Shown here one piece after another: positions 53,906-63,334 of a stretch of 64,000 bases of DNA. Source of the stretch: Petaurus breviceps papuanus. Lineage: Eukaryota; Chordata; Mammalia; Diprotodontia; Petauridae. A program made the translations under genes and the position numbers. The stretch covers positions 16,923,201 through 16,987,200 of the forward strand of contig JAMXIF010001195.1 in NCBI GenBank assembly GCA_028583685.1. Reading direction: 5' to 3'. Numbering within the stretch: position 1 is the first letter of the stretch; each line of letters starts with the position of its first letter. Below the pieces are notes generated by a model. That model searched no databases, was not told the origin of the DNA, and saw only the letters and a list, made by a program, of their open reading frames with translations.

Positions 53906-53972
53906 TGCAGAAAGTGCAGATTTACATGAGTAGAGGAAGTTCCTCACCAGAAGCATCCTATACCAATACAAT

Positions 53973-54162
53973 TACAATTCTGATTTTCTTTTTTTTTTTT
54001 TTTAAGCAATCGGGGTTAAGTAACTTGCTCAAGGTTATACAGCCAGTTATTTCTGGGTGTGGTGCTAAGTATCTGAGCCTGGATTCGATCCCCAGGTCAT
54101 CCTGACACTGGTACTGGTGCTCTTATTGAGCCACCTGGCCACCCCTACAATTCTGATTTTCT
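53973..54162 (-). mobile_element. Young SINE (type B2) with perfect 17-bp target-site duplication
   Basis: 'tacaattctgattttct' at 53973-53989 and 54146-54162. The minus-strand body begins 'ggggtggccaggtggctcaa', has 'gatcgaatccaggctcagat' and 'cttagcaccacacccagaaa', and ends 'gcaagttacttaaccccgat' 'tgctta' plus an A tail. It shares its diagnostic bases with the 3' monomer of the 37.5 kb dimer. Confidence 0.93.
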
Positions 54163-54164
54163 AA

Positions 54165-55430
54165 AAAGTTATCAGTATCTAATAAATGGTTCCAAGTGAT
54201 GTGACATATTAGCATAGTATAAAGGCAGTGTTAATTCCCATGCCCTGCTTTAACTCTCATCTGTAGTACTGAGGAATACTTAATCAATGTTTCTGTAGCT
54301 TACTATTTGTTCTATTAGAATCAAAGTCAAAGAGCTCCCATGGCAAAAGAGTTCTCAGTAGAAATATTCCCCTGAGCTGTGAACATTCCTTCACAAAAAT
54401 GAGTTAGCGTGCTTTCTTTAAACTCCTTGCTTTGTCTATTATCAAAGAAAAAATAAAATCCTTGATGGTGGAAAACTAATGCACTACTGGCCTTTCCTAA
54501 AAGGAGCTGAAGGAGGGAAGGGGAAAGTGTGCCATAAAAATCAATGGGCCAGCACTTAAGTAACCCCCTGCTGCTTCCCCTGATCGCCACCAAGCGGGGC
54601 GGAGGGTGGGGAAAAAACACAGGAGTGTGTTTGCTTTCATGGAAGTTTCTGTCTGACATGTTATACATGAGACTCCTTTCTTCAAAAGATACCATTTTAA
54701 AATATTTTTAAAATACATGTTAGTCTTTCTGTGCCTGAAAGTTTTATCCGCTGAGCAGATAATGCCTAGATAAAAGAAAATTACATACACTGGAATATTA
54801 CTAACTTGATAAGAAAGGCACATGGTGATTGAGGGGGCCACATGAAATAGAGCACTATGAATAAATAGGTCATGTTGGTTTTCCTGAATTGTCTTTTTTC
54901 CTAAAATTATTCTGGACCATTTGATAGCATAGTAAAGTGGTACTTTCACCAAAGTGACTCTCATTAAGAGAGTGGTAGCTCTAAAGCAAGGTTTCCTGTT
55001 ATTACTCTTTGACATAAAAAATGAGAGGAGACCAAAAGGTTTTATTGTGAGAACTAACATCTTCACAAATTAATGCCATGAGAATGGCTATAATATTTTC
55101 CATTGCATTGACCCAGATAGGAAGTCATTCATCCAACTAACTGACTGGCTCATGCGAGTTTCTGATCCTAGATTTCTATAGTAGGAATTTTGAGAAGTCT
55201 GATACATATAACAGAACCCTGAACTGACAGACAATTCGCAGATGAGAAGAATTCTGGGTCTGATTGCCAAAAATATTCTCTGTGGGTAAAACCAAGTCAT
55301 CTTCTTATTCTTCCTCAAGATTATCTATCTGCCCATAAAACAGAAAACATTTGCTTCATACTATGCATCATATATAAGGAGGTCGTTAAAGCCCTATTTT
55401 CTCAAAGTCAGAGTAAGACCTAATGCATAG
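54165..55430. other. Repeat-poor stretch with long minus-strand open frames
   Basis: No repeat recognised. The minus strand holds the longest non-repeat frame in the window (54497-55066, 189 codons from ATG), overlapping another of 122 codons (54327-54695) and near one of 76 (55088-55318). I see no conserved domain. A stretch rich in phenylalanine and leucine near the middle reflects T-rich DNA. A non-coding transcript, conserved DNA, or chance are all possible. Confidence 0.35.
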
Positions 55431-56005
55431 CATTAAAAAAATGGGACATTGGAGTGGAGAGGAGGAAATGATCATTGAGGGCCTTAGAGACACAAAGAAT
55501 GGAGGTTAGAGGAAAGGAAAAAGCATAGTGAGAAAATGGTGGGGAGACCAGAATGGCATAGGAATGAGGTTAATGGTCTATTGCACTGAGGTAGAGACCT
55601 TTAGTTTTAGAAAAATTAATTTTAGTACTGTTTCCAGAAAACTATCTATGTATTCATTATCCAGTTGGCAAATAATCCACAGTCTTCACTTCTTCCTACC
55701 ATCCATTTATACTTTGTTCATTTTACTAAATGCAGACATCTATTCTCAAATGATACATTCCCCACTAAAAAAGTATAATTCCAGAAAAGCATATTCCCAG
55801 GGGAAAAAAAGTTAACTCCAAAATACTGATGGAAGAAATCACACTTAGATTATAATGTACACTTGTTTCCTTAATTATTGATAGAAAAACAAAAATTTTA
55901 CAAACAAAAAATAAGGGTAATTTAACACGATAACTTAAACACTCAATGCTTTTGCAATAAGCCTGTGACAATGACACTGGAGAAGGCACAAGAGAAGCTT
56001 CATTT
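55431..56005. other. Unassigned sequence
   Basis: No gene recognised. 55440-55520 has L2-like words ('gggccttagagacacaaaga') too weak to call. Confidence 0.4.
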
Positions 56006-56014
56006 CACTGGAGG

Positions 56015-56102
56015 AACTCAATCACTCAACAGATATTTAATGAATACCTACTTGAAGGACTATTCTAGGCTTTTTGCCAAAAAACATGTTCAAAGATAGG
56101 TG
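56015..56102 (-). mobile_element. L2 3' end, antisense
   Basis: 'caatcactcaacagatattt' then 'aatgaatacctacttg' is the reverse of the L2 terminus, diverged. Confidence 0.6.
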
Positions 56103-56234
56103 CCTTGAACAGTTTTTCTTTCTGCAGCTTCACCCCTCGCTGGCTTGTTTCTGATTATATTTAGCATGAATGATAAACTGGAAACTCACTGTATCTTATT
56201 TCCAGGACACTTACAATGAAGCAAAATACAATAT

Positions 56235-56415
56235 TAAAGAGAAACATTTATGTAGCACTTGAAAGTTACATAATTATCTCAGCTGAACCTCACAGCAAAC
56301 CTGAGACAGATACTACAGGTGTGAGTATTCCTATTTTGCAGAAGAAGCTAAAACCCAGGAAGATAAGTGACTTGCCCATGGTCAACCAACTAGTGTTCTT
56401 ATCTACTAAACCACC
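56235..56415 (-). mobile_element. MIR-type SINE, antisense
   Basis: 'aacatttatgtagcacttga', 'aagttacataattatctcag', 'gaacctcacagcaaacctga' and 'gataagtgacttgcccatgg' are reverse MIR. Confidence 0.8.
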
Positions 56416-56419
56416 TTCA

Positions 56420-56588
56420 TGGGCTTAGACAATTCCCCCCCACACACACAAGTAGCAGGTCTTGCCAGTTAGAAGGAGGGGAAAAGAAAGAAATAAGACC
56501 GCAAAAAACTCTGCCAAAGTGATCAAAAGTAAAGAAGCGAGATTGAATTCTAAGGAATAGAAAATGAAGTAACCATCACCACCACCTT
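56420..56588. other. Unassigned sequence
   Basis: No feature seen apart from a short C run and CA run near 56435-56450. Confidence 0.4.
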
Positions 56589-56684
56589 GCATGTTTAAAG
56601 GATGCTTCAGTTTACAAAATGATTTCATATCCATCTCATGTCATTTGATTATCACAACAATCTCCGTGGGAAGCTGAGTGGGAA

Positions 56685-56880
56685 ATCTTCTTGCCATGGA
56701 GTCACAGGTTCTGGGTTCAAATCCCCCTCCTAACACATACTGCTTGTGTGACCTTCAGCAAGTCACTTGATTTCCCTGGGTCTTAGTCTCCTCATGTATA
56801 AAATGAGAGGCATTGACCAAACGGCTTCCTAAGGCACTTCCATTTCTAGATCTCTGTTTCCATGACCCCTGTAGGGAATG
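56685..56880 (+). mobile_element. MIR3-type SINE inserted in MIR
   Basis: 'ttgccatggagtcacaggtt', 'ctgggttcaaatccccctcc', 'cagcaagtcacttgatttcc', 'ctgggtcttagtctcctcat' and 'attgaccaaacggcttccta' follow MIR3 order. Confidence 0.8.
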
Positions 56881-56919
56881 TAGGGGTAGCATTAGTCTTA
56901 CTTTATAGTTACGTAAATG

Positions 56920-57186
56920 AACAGCTAGGTGGCACAGTTCACAGTGCATAGTCCACAGGGCTTGGAATCAGGAAGAATCCTCATTGTGAGTTCAAATCAG
57001 ACCTCAGACACTTACTTGCTGTGTGACTCTGGGCAAGTCACTTAACCCTGTTTATCTTAGTTACTCATCTGTAAAATGAGCCTGGAGAAGGAAATGGAAA
57101 ACCACTCCACTATCTTTGCCCAGAAAAAAAATGGGATCACCAAGAGTCAGACACAACTGAAAATGACTCAGCAACAACAATAATTG
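56920..57186 (+). mobile_element. MAR1-type long CORE-SINE inserted in MIR
   Basis: 'gctaggtggcacagttcaca', 'tgagttcaaatcagacctca', 'cttgctgtgtgactctgggc', 'aagtcacttaaccctgttta', 'atgagcctggagaaggaaat', 'ggaaaaccactccactatct' and 'tcagacacaactgaaaatga' 'ctcagcaacaaca' make a full-length copy. Flanks 'atgaaca' and 'ttgaaca' suggest a short duplication. Confidence 0.9.
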
Positions 57187-57369
57187 AACAAACAGGCTGA
57201 GCTGTTTAAGTCATTTGTCCAAGGTTACACAACCATTATTAAGTGGCAAAACCAAGAATAGAAATTAAATTTTCTGACTCTAGAGCTAGTATTTTTCCCA
57301 CTATGCCACATTGGTAAACTGTGGATGTTTTTAGTGTGAAAATTGAATCACCCATGTACAAGTGCTAAT

Positions 57370-57565
57370 CATAAATGGAACTAAATAGCTTTAGAGATTG
57401 ACGGGACCTTGGGGGTTTTACAGGCCAGTCTCACCATTTTACAGATGTGAAAAGCGAGGCTCAGAAGTTTGCCCAGGGTTGTACAGCTAGTAAGTATCTG
57501 AGATAATATTGGAACCCAACTCTCCCTAACTCTAAACCCAGTACCTGACTGACTATGCCATGCTC
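57370..57565 (-). mobile_element. MIR3-type SINE, antisense
   Basis: 'aatagctttagagattgacg', 'ggaccttgggggttttacag', 'caccattttacagatgtgaa' and 'gttgtacagctagtaagtat' are reverse MIR3. Confidence 0.85.
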
Positions 57566-57569
57566 TTCC

Positions 57570-58470
57570 AAATGTACTTGACCACAATGTGTTGTTACTA
57601 AATAGGTGCTAAAAAAAACTACAATATCTTCAATAGGTGAGAAAAGCAAGATCTGGAATCTAACAACAATTTATTTGTAGCACTGATGAAGGCTTGATGG
57701 AAAGAAGGCTGACAAATCTGGTCAAAACAAAGGTTAACAGGATCCTTTATCTATGACATTCTGAGTCCTGAGTTGTTATCACTGATAACTGTTAAGTTGC
57801 CTAGGTAAAAATATTAAAGTTTATTTTGTATATTTCCTTTTTAATATTGATTGCTTAGAAACTATATTTTATCCAGTAAATGAACTTTCCTGTCTCATTT
57901 CCTTTTATTCAGTGCAGACTCTCCTTTTTCGCTCCTCTGTGCCCACTGTAAAATTTTTACTTCGTTCAGATCTTTTGGACCATCAATGATACTTAGCACT
58001 TTTACCTAGGACAAGGTACTTCCCGACTAAGTACTCCAAAAGTCAAAAATGCCTGGGATAATTGAAGTAAACCAATGAAATGGCTACAGGGAGAACAAAA
58101 ACATGCTTTATGTTGGCAAAACTCCATTAGAAAAAATAAAAGGGATCTTTCTTTCCTGTACACATACCACTCTTTAAATAGAAGGATCAGTTCATTTGTC
58201 CCCATAATTCCAGTACAAAGCAAAGGTCCTAGGATGAGATACTTCAATTCGGAATATGCCCCTACCTAGGCAATCTGCCCCAAGATACTCTCACTAGATT
58301 ACTAAACTAGATTAGGGAAAATATCAGCAGAGTCCAGAAATGTCAAAGGAGGGTGGTGGGGAGAGGTGTCTGCCCATTCTACAATACCCTATATAAGCCA
58401 AATTTAAATACCCATTCCCTTCTTAAGAAACCCCTGAAGGCTAACAAAACCTTTCCCTTTCGACAGATTT
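57570..58470. other. Unassigned sequence
   Basis: No gene or clear repeat. 57900-57985 has a weak L2-like 3' end word ('cagtgcagactctcc') that I do not call. Confidence 0.4.
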
Positions 58471-58477
58471 CAACAGA

Positions 58478-58830
58478 ATCATGGGGCTGGAAGGAATGCC
58501 TAGAGATGTCATCCAGGTCATTCTTCTCCCTGGTAGGTCCAAACCCAGACAAATTAGACTCCACCTTGTTTTTGTTAAAGGTCCATGGGAAGGCATTCCA
58601 CTTCATCCCTCAGGAAGACATTCCAAAATTTAACAGCCCTGTCCAAGTTCTTCCTTGTGACATGAATATGTCATGCTCCATTAGTTACAGTCCATTTTCT
58701 TACTTTCATTTCTCAGTAATTATCATCCTTTATCTCCTGCTATGTCATTCCTCAGTCTTTGCTTTTCCTGGTAAATTATTCTTAACCATTCTACTTCTTT
58801 CCCAAAGTTCTTGATTTTAAATTATCTTTT
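58478..58830 (-). mobile_element. L3/CR1 LINE fragment, antisense
   Basis: 'agaatcatggggctggaagg', 'aatgcctagagatgtcatcc', 'ggaaggcattccacttcatc' and 'gaagacattccaaaatttaa' fit the reverse of the L3/CR1 ORF2 end. The 153-codon plus-strand frame across it (58353-58814) is antisense to the LINE and is not a gene. Confidence 0.7.
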
Positions 58831-58834
58831 TGTA

Positions 58835-59136
58835 TTAGTTTCTTCTGAATCTTCTCCTTTTTGACCATAACAATGAAGCTACAAAGTCTAAAAGATGACA
58901 AGAATTCTAGTCAAACCAGAATCCTAATCAAAACTTAAATCAAATGAATACTACAGTGAAGTGAAAAGAACTTAGCTTCCATATGCCATACTAGAAAAAA
59001 GATTTTTCATTACTAGAAAAAAATAAGTAGACAACATCTAAGGAATTCCAAGAGAAAAAGATGGGGGACAAGACTAAAAAAAAATTTTCTTTTTACCTTC
59101 ACTCAAAAACAATTATAAATTAAGTGGTGAATAATT

Positions 59137-59186
<50 letters not shown>

Positions 59187-59598
59187 CTCTATATACCTAT
59201 GTCTCTAAAAGGCACAAAAATAAAAAAGGTGATTAGACAATGTCATCAAATTTTAAAAAACAGAAACTGGGCAAGTTTTTGGGGGGGAAGAAAGACTTCC
59301 CTGATGAGGAGGCAAAATATTCTCCCAAAGGTTTTTACTACCCATCCAATGAGATACTTATTAAGAATATGAGATAAAGAAATAGAAAATGTATTTAGGG
59401 AACTATGCTGCCAAGCCCTCTTGAGGATGTACAAAATAACCTAATTAGACTTCTATATCTGTAATTTCTATGAACCTAAAATAAGGTTCTACCAGAATGT
59501 TTTTCCTATGGCACTTCATCTTGCAAAGAACCTAACCAGGGTGTTAGGCAGGCACTGAACTGAAGAGGAGGAAAGTACATCCTTGAAGAGGCTTTAGG
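58835..59598. other. Unassigned with a GA microsatellite
   Basis: A 41-base pure GA array lies at 59143-59183. Otherwise AT-rich and unassigned. Confidence 0.5.
59143..59183. repeat. (GA)n microsatellite
   Basis: An uninterrupted run of about 20 GA units. Likely polymorphic. Confidence 0.97.
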
Positions 59599-59600
59599 CA

Positions 59601-59824
59601 AGACATGTCAAACATTCGGCTCACAGGACAAAGGTGACTCCCGATACTCCCCAATACAGCCCAAACCAGATTAAAATGCAGTTCCTATCTGATTCTAATG
59701 TGTCAATGTGTTAATAAAAAGAAATGTATAAAGATGTGTGGTTTTCTAAGTCAATATGTGGCCTGCAGAGAATCTTATGTATATTTAGTCGTGTCCATTT
59801 TTATTTGAGTTTGACAACATTGTA
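59601..59824. mobile_element. hAT-type non-autonomous DNA transposon (second family)
   Basis: The left end 'agacatgtcaaacattcggc' and the right end 'atttgagtttgacaacattg' are inverted at 'tgtcaaac/gtttgaca'. Internal 'ccagattaaaatgcagttcc', 'gtgtggttttctaagtcaat' and 'atgtggcctgcagagaatct' fit a mammalian hAT family with 'tgtcaaactc' ends. Confidence 0.7.
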
Positions 59825-59829
59825 CTACT

Positions 59830-60250
59830 CTACCTTTGTTGTGTAAAAAGCCTTTTCTCCACTGCACAGCCAGAAAATGAAAGCCTTTTTTGCCCGACTA
59901 CCTATCAATCTGATTCTGGCTAGCCAATAGTACAAATAACAATTTTTCCAAAGGATCATAGGACATGAAAAGTCATTGGTAAAGCTTTAAAGCAAATTCT
60001 TTTGTGGATCTGAGAGAACATGTCCCTGTCAACTCTGGAAGACCCAAAGTTAGAAAACCTTTCAGAGGTTAACTTGACAAGGAGATAGGCTCAAGGAGAA
60101 TCTATAATTCACCCTTCCTCTGCCCTTCTCCTCTTTCTAGTCTTTTTCTCCCTTCTCTAAATCCCCAATAAAACTGGCCATATAAAAAAAATGTTTACAT
60201 TTAATTTTTGGATAGCCAGTCTACCTGAAAGCACCAGATAAAGAATAAAG
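59830..60250. other. Unassigned sequence
   Basis: No feature recognised. Confidence 0.4.
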
Positions 60251-60254
60251 GCTA

Positions 60255-60578
60255 GGGGCTGCTAGGTGGCGCAGTGAATAGAGCACTGGCCCTGGAGTCA
60301 GGAGGACCTGAGTTCAAATTCAGCCTCAGAAACTTAACACTTACTAGCTGTGGGAACTTAGGCAAGTCACTTAACCCCAATTGCAGAAGAAGAAGAAGAA
60401 GAAGAAGAAGAAGAAGAAGAAGAAGAAGAAGNNNNNNNNNNNNNNNNNNNNNNNNNNNNNNNNNNNNNNNNNNNNNNNNNNNNNNNNNNNNNNNNNNNNN
60501 NNNNNNNNNNNNNNNNNNNNNNNNNNNNNNNAGAAGAAGAAGAAGAAGAAGAAGAAGAAGAAGAAGAAGAAGAAGAAG
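60255..60578 (+). mobile_element. Marsupial SINE (type A1) whose tail has become a long (AGA)n array
   Basis: The body reads 'ggggctgctaggtggcgcag', 'gcactggccctggagtcagg', 'aggacctgagttcaaattca' and 'cttactagctgtgggaactt'. It ends at 'aaccccaattgc' (near 60384), where the usual 3' block is replaced by an AGA trinucleotide array. The array extends to 60578 and contains a 100-N gap. Poly-Arg/Lys/Ser/Leu frames here are artefacts. Confidence 0.92.
60432..60531. other. Assembly gap (100 N) inside the AGA array
   Basis: Exactly 100 N with AGA repeat on both sides. The size is probably a placeholder and the true array length is unknown. Confidence 1.
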
Positions 60579-60654
60579 GGCTGGTATCATCCAGTGAGGG
60601 GAACAGGAAGGCAGAAAACAACTATGAATAATAAAGTCAAATAACAATAGCAAT

Positions 60655-60722
60655 AATGATGGTGTTAATAAAGTTCTCCATGGTTATAAAGCACTTTATA
60701 TATAGATATATAGATCTCTCTC

Positions 60723-60769
<47 letters not shown>

Positions 60770-60962
60770 TATCTCATCTGATCCCCACAACAGCCCTAAA
60801 GACAGGTGCTGTTATTATCCTAATTTTACAGACGAAACTGAGACTGAGAGGATAAGTAACTTGACCTAGATCACAGAGTTAGTGTCTGAGACCACATTTG
60901 AACTCAGTTCTTTCTGATTCCAAGCCCAGAAATGTTCTATCCAATGTAATATCCAGCTGTTC
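60655..60962 (-). mobile_element. CORE-SINE (MIR/MAR1), antisense, with an internal microsatellite
   Basis: 'catggttataaagcacttta', 'gatccccacaacagccctaa', 'agacaggtgctgttattatc', 'ctaattttacagacgaaact' and 'agttctttctgattccaagc' are in reverse order, to 'aatatccagctgttcat'. A TA/TC/TG array (60699-60768), with a (TG)n core of about 15 units, has grown within it. Confidence 0.85.
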
Positions 60963-60964
60963 AT

Positions 60965-61155
60965 ATTTATATTACACTTTAAAGGTTAACAAAGTACTTT
61001 TAAAAAGTATTTATCATGACATCTCTAACACTACAGCTCTAATAAAGGAGTAAACTTTTTAATGTGCTGTATGCACATTTAAATACTATACTGGAGTCCC
61101 TTGCAATACAAAAAAAATGGGTACAATATAATGATTCGAATGTAATAAGATATTT
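60965..61155. other. Unassigned sequence
   Basis: No feature recognised apart from a weak MIR-like start ('tttatattacactttaaagg'). Confidence 0.4.
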
Positions 61156-61157
61156 AT

Positions 61158-61328
61158 AAGGAAAGCAGTATGGCACACTGGAAACAGCACTGGATCACGT
61201 GAATTGGGTGACCTGAGTCCTCATCTTCCTTCTTCTATGACATGTGTGACCTTAGGTAAGTCACTTAAATCCTCTGGAGGCTAGATGTAAATCACTGGAC
61301 ATGAACTGCATGACCTCCATGACATCAC
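61158..61328 (+). mobile_element. MIR3-type SINE
   Basis: 'aaagcagtatggcacactgg', 'aaacagcactggatcacgtg', 'tgacctgagtcctcatcttc' and 'gtgaccttaggtaagtcact' are the MIR3 head and centre. Confidence 0.8.
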
Positions 61329-61489
61329 CTTCTCACTGACGGTTTATATTGTTGGGCTACAGGGCATAAGAGTTCTAATGGTGTTTGAGTATTTATCAAG
61401 GACTGGTTTTCTATTTATAGAAATGACACCCATATCACTGAATAAAAATAAATAAGACAGGTTATTTTGAAAGAGTAGCCTACATTTCC

Positions 61490-62224
61490 CATCTTTTCTT
61501 GGTCTGCCAGTCCAGTTTCTGTGTTCTATTTTTCTATTCCCACTGCCAGCACCCTATCATAGGTCCTCATTGCCACTGGATTATTTCTGTTATTTTCTGT
61601 AGCCTCTTAACTGGTCAGCTTTCTCTCTCTTTCAACACTCCAGTCCATCCTTCCTTATGCTGAGATCTGATGGTGCCTATGATGACTCTATATTGCTTAT
61701 AAAGAAAGTTCAAATTCCTTAAACTGGCCTTAAAAAACTTCCTACAACCCAAGACCTTCCCACCTTTCCAACCTGATCTCATCTTATTCCAACCCCAGCC
61801 CACATGCACAACACTTCAAACAAACCGGTCTTTTAGACACACCAAGTGCTTTCTTCCTCCCAGCCCATTTACTCAATCCCTTCTCCACATGCAGCATGCT
61901 GCCAGGGCTGAAGTACTAAACCTGAAGGCAGAAGACATAGGCTCAAAGCCTGCCTTTGACATTTATTAGCTTCGTGACCATGAACAAGTTCCTTTACCTT
62001 CTGTCAGCTTCAGCTTCTTTATTTGTGAAATGAGGGAGGTGGATTAGATCGCCTTCCAGCCCCAAGTCTACAATACCAGCACTAAACTGAAATCCTGTGA
62101 CTTGTTTCCATATTCTGTTCTCTTCCCTTCCCAATACATGTCACGTAACTATGAAGACTAATTTTCTTAATGAACTCTTCTGGGCATATCACTCCTCTGT
62201 TCAAAACAATCAGTGGCTTCTGGC
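61490..62224 (+). mobile_element. L2 LINE pieces, split by a MIR3-type SINE
   Basis: 61490-61900 ('gtagcctcttaactggtcag', 'ctccagtccatccttcctta', 'ggccttaaaaaacttcctac', 'caacctgatctcatcttatt') is sense L2 ORF2 end. 62130-62224 ('ggcatatcactcctctgttc' 'aaaacaatcagtggcttctg') is an earlier L2 segment, so it must be a second copy. Confidence 0.7.
61903..62092 (+). mobile_element. MIR3-type SINE inserted in L2
   Basis: 'cctgaaggcagaagacatag', 'cttcgtgaccatgaacaagt', 'cttctttatttgtgaaatga' and 'gggaggtggattagatcgcc' follow MIR3. Confidence 0.8.
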
Positions 62225-62456
62225 CACTGTCAGCATAGCTTAGTGGATAGAATGTTGTAATTAAGAGACCTTGGCTCAGATTCCACCTCAGACATTAACT
62301 GGCTTTGTGACCATGAGAGAGCCACTAAAATTGTCAAAGCTTCACTTTTCCCAAATTTAAAGAGGTAATAAAAATACTTATACTTACCTGCCTTATAGAC
62401 TTGTAAGGAAAATACTTTTACAAACCTTAACACATTATATAGATGTGAATTATTAT
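62225..62456 (+). mobile_element. CORE-SINE (MIR/MAR1)
   Basis: 'gcatagcttagtggatagaa', 'ctcagattccacctcagaca', 'ggctttgtgaccatgagaga', 'acttacctgccttatagact' and 'tatagatgtgaattatta' give the full CORE-SINE order. Confidence 0.8.
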
Positions 62457-62605
62457 AAAAGAAGATCTTAATCTCAGCATTGAAAGTCCTCTATGTGCTG
62501 AGACTTATTTCATATATTCCACCTTAAATGGACCCTAATGCTCCCTAATGTTCCATAATCCCATACTGACTTCTCTCACCTCTGACCACTGGGACAAGCT
62601 ATGGC

Positions 62606-62785
62606 CAGGGGCAGGGAACTTGCAGGCCATCCATATGTGGCCTTCTGAGTCCTCAAATGCAGCCCTTTGACTGAATCCCTTCAATGAAAGAATTTGTTCT
62701 GCAAAACTTGGACTCTGGTCAAAGGCCACACCCTAGGACCTAGAAGGCCACATGTGGCCTGGAGGCCAGAAATTCCCTACCCCTG
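62606..62785. mobile_element. hAT-type MITE (CAGGGGT family), full length
   Basis: The left end 'caggggcagggaacttgcag' and the right end 'gaaattccctacccctg' are inverted repeats. The inner blocks 'gactgaatcccttcaatgaa' and 'atttgttctgcaaaacttgg' and 'aggacctagaaggccacatg' give the centre missing from the shorter copy at 49.9 kb. 180 bp, non-coding. Confidence 0.9.
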
Positions 62786-63080
62786 GATTCCCTACATAAG
62801 GAAGAAAATTCCTTCTTATCTACAAGTTGAATTGCTTTCAAGACCCATCTCAGATCTTCCCCTCCCAATGCCCAACAGCTGAAAATGATTTCTCATTAAA
62901 TTTTCTCATCACACATTAGACTTCTCCTGCGCTCTTACCACATTCTTTCCTCATAATTATCTGGGTACATGTCCTATTCCACTTAGTAGACTGTAAGTTT
63001 CTTTAGGACACACCCTATGTTGTTTATCACTTTTCTCCCAGACCATTTCTCAAAATGTAAGACATTCAAGGACTTCTTCC

Positions 63081-63235
63081 AGGGGTGGAGAACCTGCAGC
63101 CTCGAGGCCACATATGGCCCTCTGGGCCCTCAAGTGGAGCCTTTAGACTGAATCCAAATGTCACAGAATAAATCCCTTTAATAAGATGACTTTTTCTATA
63201 AAATTTAGACTTAGACCTTTTCCTGGGACCCATGG
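63081..63235. mobile_element. hAT-type MITE (CAGGGGT family), one end lost or decayed
   Basis: The left end 'ccaggggtggagaacctgca', then 'gcctcgaggccacatatggc' and 'cctctgggccctcaagtgga' are clear, and 'gactgaatccaaatgtcaca' follows. The right terminal repeat is not recognisable, so the copy is truncated or strongly diverged. Confidence 0.8.
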
Positions 63236-63334
63236 CTTACACCTCTTTAATGTCTTTTAGGACCCCACGATTGCTTCTGTATATAGAGGAGACATTCCTC
63301 CAATACAAGAATGAATAAATGGGTACTTCTGCCA

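Larger units (their letters stand above)
56590..57311 (-). mobile_element. Antisense MIR-type SINE split by two later SINEs
   Basis: Three pieces read as one reverse MIR: 56590-56680 ('aaatgatttcatatccatct', 'tgattatcacaacaatctcc'), 56883-56920 ('gtagcattagtcttacttta'), and 57190-57311 ('gctgtttaagtcatttgtcc', 'aaggttacacaaccattatt', 'cactatgccacatt'). The interruptions are a sense MIR3-like SINE (56685-56880) and a sense MAR1 SINE (56920-57185). Confidence 0.8.
62460..63330 (+). mobile_element. Degenerate L2-like 3' region, interrupted by two hAT elements
   Basis: 62786-63080 ('ttgctttcaagacccatctc', 'cttagtagactgtaagtttc' 'tttaggacac') is a diverged L2 3' UTR. 63280-63330 ('gacattcctccaatacaaga' 'atgaataaat') may be its end. 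Two CAGGGG-family hAT copies lie within. Confidence 0.5.

Noticed and set aside
58353-58814. 153-codon plus-strand open frame
   Set aside because: It lies antisense to a decayed L3/CR1 LINE and has no recognisable domain of its own.
60252-60653. Long open frames of poly-Leu, poly-Ser, poly-Arg and poly-Lys on both strands
   Set aside because: They run through an AGA trinucleotide array and a 100-N gap. A trinucleotide repeat is open in all frames that lack a stop unit. Not a gene.
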